Assembly (NCBI GenBank): GCA_964627195.1
Contig: CAZVJU010000023.1
Coordinates: 1 to 16,551 of the forward strand
DNA: 16,551 bases
Direction: 5' to 3'
From: CAZVJU01 sp964627195
GTDB taxonomy: Bacteria; Patescibacteriota; Microgenomatia; UBA8517
Shown here: in pieces, positions 6,171 through 12,516 of the stretch
How the letters are laid out: each line of letters starts with the position of its first letter
How positions within the stretch are numbered: the stretch's first letter is position 1
Made by a program: the position numbers and the translations under genes
Notes under the pieces: generated by a model
The model's database searches: none
The model's input: only the letters and a program-made list of their open reading frames with translations
Told to the model about the DNA's origin: nothing

Positions 6171-6754
6171 GAAAGGGAAAATTTATTATTATTTATGGGG
6201 CAAATAATGTTGGTAAAACAACGCAAGCTCAGATTTTAGTTAAACGACTTAAGAAACTGGGTAAGAAAGTAAAGTACCTAAAATATCCGATTTATACTTT
6301 ACAACCGACTGGTTCTATTCTGAATAAATTTTTAAGAAAAAATCTTCGTCTTACTGAATACGAGGCTCAATACATTTTTGTCCAAAACAGGCGTGATTTT
6401 CAACCCCAGCTCGAGAAAATGCTGAAGGAGAGTTGCTGGGTTGTTGCGGAAGACTACAAGGGAACGGGTATTTGTTGGGGAGCAACTCATAGAGTTCCCC
6501 TAAAAAAAATGCTTGAACTAAACGATAATTTGCTAGAAGAAGATCTGGGAATTTTACTGGATGGTAGACAGTTTAAAGAAGCCATAGAAAAAGGTCATCA
6601 CAATGAAGACAAGGGTATGTGGATGAAGGGAAGAAATATGCACAGGAAGGTTGGAAAGCTGTTTAGGTGGAAGAAAGCTAATGCTAATCAACCAATAGAA
6701 AAAGTTGCCGCGGATATTTGGAGGATTGTTGAAAAAAAATTTGGTTTACGATAG
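6167..6754 (+). CDS. tmk: Thymidylate kinase-like protein
   Basis: 195 residues, close to the ~200 of bacterial dTMP kinases. The P-loop GANNVGKTT is at residues 11-19, NRRDFQPQLEKML and WVVAEDYKGTG follow around 75-105, and LGILLDGRQFKEAI is near 127-140. It phosphorylates dTMP to dTDP. The usual DRY motif reads EDY, and the DxPP-like motif reads LDGRQF, so it is divergent and could prefer another (deoxy)nucleoside monophosphate. Last gene of the ATGA-coupled cluster with the ThyX-like and DNPH1-like genes, which supports the dTMP assignment. No clear terminator follows. Confidence 0.82.
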   Translation: MRKGKFIIIYGANNVGKTTQAQILVKRLKKLGKKVKYLKYPIYTLQPTGSILNKFLRKNLRLTEYEAQYIFVQNRRDFQPQLEKMLKESCWVVAEDYKGTGICWGATHRVPLKKMLELNDNLLEEDLGILLDGRQFKEAIEKGHHNEDKGMWMKGRNMHRKVGKLFRWKKANANQPIEKVAADIWRIVEKKFGLR

Positions 6755-6770
6755 ATGGATCAAAAGATAT

Positions 6771-6797
6771 AAAGGAGATAGAAAGATGAATTTTTAA
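6771..6797 (+). other. Strong Shine-Dalgarno sequence followed by a three-codon ORF
   Basis: AAAGGAG (6771-6777) is ideally spaced (8 nt) from an ATG at 6786 that reads Met-Asn-Phe-stop (6786-6797). No longer reading frame continues. It may be a gene remnant, a minimal ORF, or chance in AT-rich DNA. The rest of 6755-6843 holds nothing I recognise. Confidence 0.3.
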
Positions 6798-6843
6798 AGC
6801 CTTAAAGAACTTCAGATTAGTTTAGGTTTTTACTAATTTACTA

Positions 6844-6884
6844 TTGACATGATGTACATCGGATGATAAATTCATGATATGAAT
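6844..6884 (+). promoter_or_regulatory. Promoter and palindromic operator of the Phd/VapC toxin-antitoxin pair
   Basis: TTGACA (6844-6849), a 17-nt spacer and TAAATT (6867-6872) form a promoter whose start would fall at or next to the ATG (6879), so the mRNA is probably leaderless. The spacer contains the perfect palindrome GATGTACATC (6851-6860). A second inverted repeat, ATTCAT-GAT-ATGAAT (6870-6884), spans the -10 end and the start codon. Such palindromes fit autorepression by a dimeric antitoxin or toxin-antitoxin complex. Confidence 0.7.
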
Positions 6885-7166
6885 ACTATTAGGGTTTCTG
6901 CAACCCATGCGAGAAATAACTTTTTTGAACTTTTGGATCAAGTTGCCGCCGGAAGGTCTTTAATTATAGAAAAGGATAAGATGGCTATTGCCCAACTTAT
7001 CCCGCATGTAATAGAGAAAAGAAAAAATAAAGGATTGCTTAAAGCCCTTGATAAAGCAGCGAAAGGCTTTAGATATTCTACGAAAGATAATCCCTTAAGG
7101 AGATCTGGGGCTAAAAACTTTTTAGGTAATTGGGATAAAGATTTGGTGAGGATAAAGGATAAATGA
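6879..7166 (+). CDS. Phd/YefM-type antitoxin of a toxin-antitoxin pair
   Basis: 95 residues. The first ~45 residues (RVSATHARNNFFELLDQVAAGRS, then LIIEKDKMAIAQLIP) are a typical Phd/YefM DNA-binding domain, which represses its own promoter. The C-terminal ~50 basic residues, ending GNWDKDLVRIKDK, would bind and block the toxin. It overlaps the PIN-domain toxin by 4 nt (ATGA, 7163-7166), the usual antitoxin-first order. The promoter carries two palindromes, and no Shine-Dalgarno sequence is present. Confidence 0.88.
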   Translation: MNTIRVSATHARNNFFELLDQVAAGRSLIIEKDKMAIAQLIPHVIEKRKNKGLLKALDKAAKGFRYSTKDNPLRRSGAKNFLGNWDKDLVRIKDK

Positions 7167-7546
7167 AACTGGTTTTCGATACTAGTATTTTGATTGATGC
7201 TTTACGGCTCCATAAAAATGCAAGAGATGTCTTAGCAAGAGTAGAACAAACCGACCACGAGCTTTTCCTTCCTTCTATTGTAGGTTTTGAACTTTTTTCC
7301 GGAGAAAGTTCAAGAAAGGAAGATCAGGTTAGGAAAATAAAGGAATTATTAACTTTTTTTGATATCGTTGAGCTGAATTGGGATATAGCTAAAGTGGCTG
7401 GAGAAATTTTCAGGGAAGTAAACAAAAATATGCAGGTTCCTGATTATATTGTGGCTGCTACGACTTTGAATATTGGAGCATCGCTAGTTACTCTTAACAG
7501 AAAACATTTTGAGATTATTCCTGGGCTTGCACTATATTCTTTTTGA
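7163..7546 (+). CDS. vapC: VapC-like PIN-domain toxin (ribonuclease)
   Basis: 127 residues, the typical VapC size. The PIN active site is visible: D6 in VFDTSILID, E43 in GFELFSG, D94 in VPDYIVAATTL, and N112 in the TLNRKHF motif that ends the domain. PIN toxins cut RNA (often tRNA or rRNA) in a Mg-dependent way until neutralised by the antitoxin. Translationally coupled to the upstream antitoxin. Two unusual tRNA loci are in this window; any link to the toxin's target is speculation. Confidence 0.9.
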   Translation: MKLVFDTSILIDALRLHKNARDVLARVEQTDHELFLPSIVGFELFSGESSRKEDQVRKIKELLTFFDIVELNWDIAKVAGEIFREVNKNMQVPDYIVAATTLNIGASLVTLNRKHFEIIPGLALYSF

Positions 7547-7551
7547 CTTTT

Positions 7552-7560
7552 TGTTAGATT
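7552..7560 (+). promoter_or_regulatory. Extended -10 element of the cobalamin adenosyltransferase gene (leaderless)
   Basis: TG-T-TAGATT (7552-7560) is followed by 7 nt and the ATG at 7568. No Shine-Dalgarno sequence is visible, so the transcript probably begins at or next to the ATG. Confidence 0.5.
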
Positions 7561-7567
7561 ACCAACG

Positions 7568-8110
7568 ATGGTTATATATACTAAACGCGGAGACAAGGGG
7601 GAAACGAGCCTTTTTGATAAAGACGCAACGCAGCGGATCAGAATTTCCAAGTCCTCTTTGAAAGTTGAAGCCTTAGGCGCAATAGATGAACTAAACAGTT
7701 TTCTGGGGATGGCAATTTCATCTTCAGAGGATTTTAAGTTAAGGCTTACTTTAAAAGGAGTGCAGGAAAATCTTTTGACAATCGGGCCAATCATCGCCGG
7801 AAGTAAATTGCCATTTTCTTCAAAAAAAACTAAAGAACTAGAGATCTTACTTGATAAACTGGAGGGGACACTTCCTGTATTAAAAAACTTTATTTTTCCT
7901 GGAGGAACGAAGGCGGCTAGTTTGCTCCAATATGCACGAGCTTTGGCAAGGAGAGCTGAGCGGAGGGTAGTTGCACTCTCTGAAGTTGACAAGATTAAAC
8001 CCTCTATTCTTACCTACCTTAATAGGTTATCCGACACCCTTTTTATGCTGGCAAGAGAAGTGAATTATAAAAGCGGACTTAGTGATGAAATTTGGAAAAC
8101 TAAAAAATAA
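7568..8110 (+). CDS. PduO-type ATP:cob(I)alamin adenosyltransferase
   Basis: 180 residues, the normal length. Hallmarks are IYTKRGDKGETSL (3-15, ATP-binding N-terminus), EALGAIDELNSFLG, NFIFPGGTKAASLLQYAR, LARRAERRVVAL and YLNRLSDTLFMLARE. The enzyme transfers the adenosyl group of ATP to cob(I)alamin, giving adenosylcobalamin, the cofactor required by the class II ribonucleotide reductase at the left edge. No corrin-ring synthesis genes are present, so corrinoid would be salvaged. No cobalamin riboswitch is seen, and the gene appears to have a leaderless promoter. Confidence 0.93.
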   Translation: MVIYTKRGDKGETSLFDKDATQRIRISKSSLKVEALGAIDELNSFLGMAISSSEDFKLRLTLKGVQENLLTIGPIIAGSKLPFSSKKTKELEILLDKLEGTLPVLKNFIFPGGTKAASLLQYARALARRAERRVVALSEVDKIKPSILTYLNRLSDTLFMLAREVNYKSGLSDEIWKTKK

Positions 8111-8146
8111 TTTTTGACGTCCTACTTCTTACTTCCAATTTCGGGT

Positions 8147-8228
8147 GATACAATTAGCCTATGAAGTGGTTTTGAAACACTTCATATAACTTACCTTAAA
8201 GCTACAAAACGATCCGCCAGTTGGCGGA
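8147..8228 (+). promoter_or_regulatory. Leader of the Pro-rich/ATPase operon: extended -10, hairpin and palindrome
   Basis: An extended -10 (TG-A-TACAAT, 8147-8154... read as TGATACAAT ending at 8154) is followed 6 nt later by ATGAAGTG (8161-8168), which pairs perfectly with CACTTCAT (8178-8185). The ATG at 8161 would open a four-codon ORF (Met-Lys-Trp-Phe-stop). TCCGCCA-GT-TGGCGGA (8213-8228) is a second palindrome. The long leader contrasts with the leaderless genes nearby. Confidence 0.45.
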
Positions 8229-8247
8229 GAGTTTTGAAAAAAGTTCT

Positions 8248-8622
8248 ATGGAACCTGAAAGAAAAGAACCAACTCCGCAAATCCCCGAAGGGGCACAGCG
8301 AAGGGAAGATGAAATGCCCGAACCTACTTCAGAACCGAAGGAAGTGGGAGTGCAGAGTGTTCCGAGTCAAGTTACAGTGCCCACAGTTGATAATATGGGA
8401 GCTCAACTAATTCAAACACCCGCCACCCAATCCGCTACAATAACAATCCCGGCGACCCAGCAACAACTTGATGACTGGTCAAAAGGCTCTCCCTCAGATT
8501 CTCTGACCTGGTTTGCTTTCTTTTGGCTGAGACTGATTAAAAAAGCACTTCACTTTGGCTGGAGAGTTTTAATGAGGGGGTCACAATTGGATAGCGCGAA
8601 CGCATCCAACGTGACTCCGTGA
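8248..8622 (+). CDS. Pro-rich small protein with C-terminal hydrophobic helix, upstream of the type IV ATPase
   Basis: 124 residues from the ATG at 8248; a TTG at 8221 lies inside a palindrome and would add nine residues. No clear Shine-Dalgarno sequence supports either start. The first ~75 residues are disordered and rich in Pro, Glu, Gln and Thr. A helix follows (SLTWFAFFWLRLIKKALHFG, about residues 82-101), aromatic on one side and basic on the other, suited to lying on or in the membrane. I do not recognise a family. Its position directly before the VirD4-like ATPase, with a hairpin covering the junction, suggests a partner or membrane adaptor of that ATPase. Confidence 0.65.
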   Translation: MEPERKEPTPQIPEGAQRREDEMPEPTSEPKEVGVQSVPSQVTVPTVDNMGAQLIQTPATQSATITIPATQQQLDDWSKGSPSDSLTWFAFFWLRLIKKALHFGWRVLMRGSQLDSANASNVTP

Positions 8623-8646
8623 AGTGCTTCAGAGAAGCTACTTCAC
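8619..8646 (+). repeat. Hairpin at the junction of the Pro-rich gene and the ATPase gene
   Basis: GTGAAGT (8619-8625) pairs with ACTTCAC (8640-8646), continued by CTTC/GAAG around an AGA loop. It includes the TGA stop of the upstream gene and ends just before the Shine-Dalgarno GGAGGAGG. An alternative 9-bp partner, GCACTTCAC, lies at 8545-8553 inside the upstream gene. It may control coupling or mRNA processing. Confidence 0.55.
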
Positions 8647-8663
8647 TGGAGGAGGAAACGCAA

Positions 8664-10997
8664 ATGTTGCAAACACCGTTTGATCTGACATTTTTTTTCA
8701 TAACGATATTTCTTGCCGGCTTTTTTATCTTTATCCTTGCAGGGGCCGCGGTATTCGGCTTGGCTCTTTACAAAGGAAAAGGTAGAGAAGAAAAGTCTAT
8801 TGATTCGGTTCTCCTCCAGGTTGCAGTTCCTAAAAATAACGAAGTCAAAATTGATGCCATGGAGCAGCTTTTCAGTGCCCTCTACTCGATAAAGAAAGGT
8901 GGTTGGAAACAGAAGTACTCTACACAACCGACCATATCGTTTGAAATTGTTGCCCGACAGGAAGATATCCGCTTTTTTATATGGACTCCAAAAGTATTTC
9001 AGGATCTTATCGAAAAACAAATTCATGGTGCATATTCTGACGCGGAAATACTCGAAGTTCCTGAATACAACATCTTCCCGGAAAATGCGAAGGTTGCTTA
9101 TAAATCCATTCAAATAAAGAAAGATGGTTTTTATCCTCTGAAGGTTTTTCGGGAACTTCCAACGGATCCCTTAGCCAGTTTGACGTCAGCCCTGGCCAAA
9201 ATGGGTGCGGATGAGGCAGCAGCAATACAGGTACTTATTTCTCCGGCCGACTCATCTTGGCAAAAGGCGGGTGCCAGTTTTATAACCCAGACCAAAAAAC
9301 AAGAGTCGGATCCGGAAAAAGCCAAGTTTGCAGTTTCAACAAAAACTCTGGAAGGGATTGAGAATAAAATTTCAAAACCCGGATTTGAAGCCTCAATTAG
9401 AATTGTATGCGTTTCCCAAAATGAAGCCTCGGCGAACGCACATATTACAAACATAATGAGTGCGTTTGAGCAGTTTTCCGGAGACAGTAACGGCTTTGGT
9501 AGTAGGAAAATTTGGAGAAAAGGCGCTTTTATTGAAGATTTTCTTTATCGCTATCAGCCGTTATTTAACTACGGAGGCAATAGGGTTTCGATTTTAAATT
9601 CTGAAGAGTTGGCTACAATTTATCATTTTCCCAATAAACTTATAGCGACCCCGCACATTTACTGGATATATTCCAAAAAGGCGCCGGCCCCAGCCCAAAT
9701 TCCTCAGGAAGGACTTTACCTGGGACTAAGTGCTTATCGCGGAATAAAGCGACCGGTATTCATAGGCAATGAAGATCGTCTTCGCCACATTTATATTATC
9801 GGGAAAACCGGCACCGGGAAATCTGAGCTTTTGGTTGATCTTATTATGCAGGATATTAAAGCAGGCAAAGGAGTTTGTTTTATGGATCCGCACGGAGATG
9901 CTATTGAAGATTTATTGCAAATGATTCCTCCGGAGCGGGCAGAAGATGTTATTTACTTTAATCCTTCTGATGGTCTTCGGCCGATGGGTTTAAATCTTTT
10001 GGAAGCAAATACTGAGGACCAAAAGCATTTCGCGGCGACAGCCGTTATTAATATGATGTACAAACTTTTTGATCCGTATAAAACCGGAATTGTCGGACCT
10101 CGTTTTGAGCATGCGGTCAGAAATGCAATGCTTACAGTCATGAGTGAGGAAGGGAATACTTTTGTTGAAGTTATGCGGGTTTTAACAGACGCACGCTATG
10201 TTCAAGAACTTCTGCCTAAAGTGCAGGATCCGATTGTCCGGCGGTATTGGACCGATCAAATAGCGCAAACATCTGACTTTCATAAATCAGAGGTATTGGA
10301 TTACATTACTTCAAAATTCGGGCGTTTTGTTACAAATAAAGTGATCAGAAATATCATAGGGCAATCAAAATCATCCTTCTCATTCAGAGATGTAATGGAC
10401 AAAGGAAAAATTCTTTTTGTAAACCTCTCAAAAGGTAACTTAGGAGAGGAGAACTCTAGTTTCTTAGGATTAATTCTGATTCCCCGAATACTTATGGCAG
10501 CGATGAGTCGTGCTGATGTTCCTAAGGAGGAGCGGCGGGATTTCTTTCTTTATGTTGATGAGTTTCAGAATTTTGCAACGCCGGATTTTGCCGTCATTTT
10601 ATCCGAGGCGAGAAAATATAGGTTGGGTTTAACCGTTGCTAATCAATTTATCGGCCAAGTTGATGAGGAGGTTAAAAATGCCATTTTTGGAAATGTAGGC
10701 TCAATCGTAAGTTTCAGAATTGGGGTAACCGATGCGAATTATTTACAGCGGGAGTTTACCCCGGTTTTTGGTGAGGAAGACCTTCTTAATATTGAGAAAT
10801 ACAATGTTTACACCAAGACAATTGTAAATAACGAGCCAGTACCTCCATTTTCAATGGATTTACACAAAGACATGGCTAAACAAAAAGCACTGATGAATCC
10901 CAAGATTGCCGAGATTATTAAAGAAATGAGTAGACTCAGATACGGTCGGGATGTAAAACTTGTCGAATCTGAAGTTGCACGCCGCGCAAAGTTATAA
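8664..10997 (+). CDS. VirD4/TraD-like type IV secretion system DNA-binding ATPase
   Basis: 777 residues from the ATG at 8664, chosen because GGAGGAGG lies 7-8 nt upstream. One or two membrane segments are at about 7-35 (FFFITIFLAGFFIFILAGAA). A long N-terminal region (40-350) of CPR-type architecture follows. The ATPase domain has Walker A GKTGTGKS (about 380-387), FMDPHGDA shortly after, Walker B FFLYVDEFQNF (about 626-636), and an ARKYRLGLTVANQF sensor segment. Such proteins pump DNA or protein through type IV systems. No relaxase or mating-pore genes are present, so a role in DNA uptake, surface appendages or cell-cell transfer is equally possible. The operon partner is the Pro-rich protein upstream. 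Confidence 0.87.
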   Translation: MLQTPFDLTFFFITIFLAGFFIFILAGAAVFGLALYKGKGREEKSIDSVLLQVAVPKNNEVKIDAMEQLFSALYSIKKGGWKQKYSTQPTISFEIVARQEDIRFFIWTPKVFQDLIEKQIHGAYSDAEILEVPEYNIFPENAKVAYKSIQIKKDGFYPLKVFRELPTDPLASLTSALAKMGADEAAAIQVLISPADSSWQKAGASFITQTKKQESDPEKAKFAVSTKTLEGIENKISKPGFEASIRIVCVSQNEASANAHITNIMSAFEQFSGDSNGFGSRKIWRKGAFIEDFLYRYQPLFNYGGNRVSILNSEELATIYHFPNKLIATPHIYWIYSKKAPAPAQIPQEGLYLGLSAYRGIKRPVFIGNEDRLRHIYIIGKTGTGKSELLVDLIMQDIKAGKGVCFMDPHGDAIEDLLQMIPPERAEDVIYFNPSDGLRPMGLNLLEANTEDQKHFAATAVINMMYKLFDPYKTGIVGPRFEHAVRNAMLTVMSEEGNTFVEVMRVLTDARYVQELLPKVQDPIVRRYWTDQIAQTSDFHKSEVLDYITSKFGRFVTNKVIRNIIGQSKSSFSFRDVMDKGKILFVNLSKGNLGEENSSFLGLILIPRILMAAMSRADVPKEERRDFFLYVDEFQNFATPDFAVILSEARKYRLGLTVANQFIGQVDEEVKNAIFGNVGSIVSFRIGVTDANYLQREFTPVFGEEDLLNIEKYNVYTKTIVNNEPVPPFSMDLHKDMAKQKALMNPKIAEIIKEMSRLRYGRDVKLVESEVARRAKL

Positions 10998-11054
10998 CAG
11001 ATCTGACGATTTTTATAGCACCTGTCACTTACTATGATATTTGTGGAAAAAAAG

Positions 11055-11060
11055 TATACT
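11055..11060 (+). promoter_or_regulatory. -10 element of the UDP-sugar dehydrogenase gene (leaderless)
   Basis: TATACT is followed by 6 nt and an ATG at 11067. This, and the position of the Rossmann motif, argues for a start at 11067 rather than at the upstream in-frame ATG (11034). Confidence 0.5.
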
Positions 11061-11066
11061 TCTTCA

Positions 11067-11924
11067 ATGGCAAATGTAGGGATCATTGGCTGGGGATATG
11101 TCGGGTGTGCGACTGGGAAAGGATTTTCTACAAATAAGTCGAACAAAATCTTCTGGTACGATAAATATAAAAAAAGCCCCAATACACTCAGTGATATAGT
11201 TGAAAAAAGTGAGTTTATTTTCGTCTCTGTACCAACTCCGATGTTTCGTGATTACTCGGGGATGGATATGAGTATAGTTCTATCTGTGATAAGTGAAATT
11301 GCGCCTAAGTTGAAAGGTACTGAGAAAATTGTGATTATAAAGTCTACTACCCTTCCAGGTACAACAGCAGGGTTGGCCAAGAAATATCCTGACGTTCATT
11401 TTGCTATGAATCCAGAGTTCTTGGCTCAGAGTAACGCTGAAAAAGATTTTTTAAATCCAGTAAGGACAATAATTGGAGCGGGTAGTAAAAGTGATGCGAT
11501 AAGAATCAAACGATTGTACCAAACCATACTTCCGAAAGGCCAGAAGTATTTTCTTACTGATACAACCAGCGCAGAAATAACAAAGTATATGAGCAATTTA
11601 ATGCTTGCAGGCAAAATCATTCTTGCAAATGAGTTTTACTTTTTAGCAAAAAAAATGAAGGTAAAATACGATGATATCAGAAAAATGGTAGAGGTAGATT
11701 CAAGAATTGGGCCATTTTTAAAAGTGCCCGGATGGGATGGAGATTTTGGGTTTGGTCAAGCATGTTTCCCTAAGGATATGCTTGGACTTCTAGCTTTTGC
11801 TAAAAAAAATAATATTGATATGTCAGCTTTTAATGCAATTTGGGAAAAGAATTTAAAAATTAGAAAAAATCGAGACTGGGAGAAAATGGACAGTGCTTTC
11901 GGAAGAAGAGCTTCTAAAAGATAA
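11067..11924 (+). CDS. Short UDP-glucose/GDP-mannose dehydrogenase family protein
   Basis: 285 residues. The Rossmann motif VGIIGWGYVG begins at residue 4, which supports the chosen start. FVSVPTP, KSTTLPGTT, MNPEFLAQSNAEKDFLNP and the catalytic-Cys motif GFGQACFPKDMLGL (around 230-243) are present. Family enzymes oxidise a nucleotide sugar (for example UDP-glucose to UDP-glucuronate) with two NAD for cell-surface polymers. Normal members have ~430 residues with a C-terminal UDP-binding domain; here the protein ends soon after the central helical domain. The TAA comes with no sign of a nearby frameshifted continuation, since a tRNA locus follows. It may be a genuinely short form, need a partner, or use another substrate. 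Confidence 0.85.
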   Translation: MANVGIIGWGYVGCATGKGFSTNKSNKIFWYDKYKKSPNTLSDIVEKSEFIFVSVPTPMFRDYSGMDMSIVLSVISEIAPKLKGTEKIVIIKSTTLPGTTAGLAKKYPDVHFAMNPEFLAQSNAEKDFLNPVRTIIGAGSKSDAIRIKRLYQTILPKGQKYFLTDTTSAEITKYMSNLMLAGKIILANEFYFLAKKMKVKYDDIRKMVEVDSRIGPFLKVPGWDGDFGFGQACFPKDMLGLLAFAKKNNIDMSAFNAIWEKNLKIRKNRDWEKMDSAFGRRASKR

Positions 11925-11946
11925 CAGCTACTTTTAGCTTCCACTT

Positions 11947-11955
11947 TGGTATAAT
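11947..11955 (+). promoter_or_regulatory. Extended -10 promoter of the nested tRNA locus
   Basis: TG-G-TATAAT (11947-11955) would start transcription at about 11962, three bases before the 5' end of the outer tRNA half (11965). The whole nested locus is therefore probably transcribed as one precursor. Confidence 0.6.
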
Positions 11956-11964
11956 ATAGCATCT

Positions 11965-12002
11965 GGCTCGGTAACTCAGTGGTTAGAGTACCATTCTTAT
12001 GA
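11965..12002 (+). pseudogene. 5' half of a tRNA (outer part of the nested locus)
   Basis: It reads as a normal tRNA 5' half: acceptor GGCTCGG (11965-11971), TA, D-stem ACTC with loop AGTGGTTA and GAGT, A26, and anticodon 5' stem CCATT (11991-11995). The loop then begins CTTATGA. The sequence next runs into an inverted repeat and a complete second tRNA. The matching anticodon 3' stem AATGG appears only at 12119-12123. Joined as CT + CATAA, the loop would carry anticodon CAT (Met). No 3' acceptor strand matching GGCTCGG is visible. Confidence 0.7.
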
Positions 12003-12098
12003 CAGAAATTGGGTGCGTAGCTCAGCGGTAAGAGCGCCACTCTTATAAAGTGGATGTCCATGGTTCGAATCCATGCGCACCCACTCAATTTCTGTCAT
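11999..12098. repeat. Perfect 13-nt inverted repeat enclosing tRNA-Ile(UAU)
   Basis: ATGACAGAAATTG (11999-12011) is the exact inverse of CAATTTCTGTCAT (12086-12098). A second copy of TCTGTCAT occurs at 12109-12116 and can pair with 11999-12006 instead, extending the outer anticodon stem (CCATT/AATGG). The architecture matches the other repeat-enclosed tRNA at 895-1026, although the repeat sequences differ. Confidence 0.85.
12011..12083 (+). tRNA. tRNA-Ile (anticodon TAT)
   Basis: A perfect cloverleaf: acceptor GGGTGCG/CGCACCC (12011-12017, 12076-12082), discriminator A12083, D-arm GCTC-AGCGGTAA-GAGC, anticodon stem CCACT/AGTGG with loop CTTATAA (12042-12048), variable ATGTC, T-arm CATGG-TTCGAAT-CCATG. 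The anticodon TAT reads AUA (Ile). Most bacteria instead read AUA with a CAU tRNA modified to lysidine by TilS, so UAU is uncommon. CCA is not encoded. Confidence 0.9.
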
Positions 12099-12108
12099 GT
12101 CAGACGTA

Positions 12109-12178
12109 TCTGTCATAAAATGGAAGTCTATGGGGAGAAATCAATTTGGTTACAAATTGTCGAATCCACCCTGCACCA
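12109..12178 (+). pseudogene. tRNA 3'-half-like fragments (outer part of the nested locus)
   Basis: TCATAA-AATGG-AAGTC-TATGG (12113-12133) aligns with the anticodon-loop-to-T-stem part of the inner tRNA, and AATGG complements CCATT of the 5' half. Instead of a T-loop there is GGAGAAATC and a hairpin AATTTG-GTTA-CAAATT (12143-12158). Then comes TCGAATCCACC and CTGCACCA (to 12178), which looks like the T-arm and CCA end of another tRNA, reminiscent of tRNA-Leu. Its acceptor does not match GGCTCGG. The locus therefore looks chimeric or decayed, or is an unusual interrupted tRNA. Confidence 0.5.
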
Positions 12179-12194
12179 CAATTAGTTGTAGATT

Positions 12195-12203
12195 TGTTAT
12201 AAT
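12195..12203 (+). promoter_or_regulatory. Extended -10 of the small frameshifted gene (leaderless)
   Basis: TG-T-TATAAT ends at 12203, and the ATG (12210) follows after 6 nt with no Shine-Dalgarno sequence. This supports a real start at 12210. Confidence 0.6.
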
Positions 12204-12209
12204 AGGCTC

Positions 12210-12516
12210 ATGAGTATTGAATACAGGACGGCAAGGTCAAGTGTTGCAGAAGTGATAGATCATACTGCTGGAAATGCAACTCAAGAATTAGTTGCCGCTC
12301 TGGAAGTTGCTTTGATTACTGATAGAGGTAGGGAATTGAGCGAAGAAAACAGAAGGATAGTTTTAGCTACTTGCGATAACGACTATTGAAGGTTTAAGGC
12401 AGGCACAAGCCCTAGCCGAAGCCGCAGGACAGGTACTAAAAGGACAGCCCGCTGCCGTGCTCCATACAACAAGCGCTCTTGACGTAGCTATCAGATATAA
12501 TGAAGGCGACTACTAA
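12210..12516 (+). pseudogene. Small hypothetical gene split by a +1 frameshift
   Basis: From the ATG at 12210 a 59-residue frame runs to TGA (12387-12389), beginning MSIEYRTARSSVAEVIDHTA and including QELVAALEVALITDRGRELS. A second open frame, shifted by +1, runs from about 12367 to TAA (12514-12516). It encodes ITTIEGLRQAQALAEAAGQ and then LDVAIRYNEGDY, without any usable start codon. Skipping one base near TGC-GAT (12372-12377) would give one ~101-residue, mostly helical protein. It may be a decayed gene, a programmed frameshift or a sequencing error. The promoter is well formed. The 3' end overlaps the convergent xer gene by 4 nt. I do not recognise the family. Confidence 0.6.

Noticed and set aside
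11034..11066. Upstream ATG for the UDP-sugar dehydrogenase
   Set aside because: It would add 11 residues before the Rossmann motif and place the start ahead of the TATACT box; 11067 fits both.
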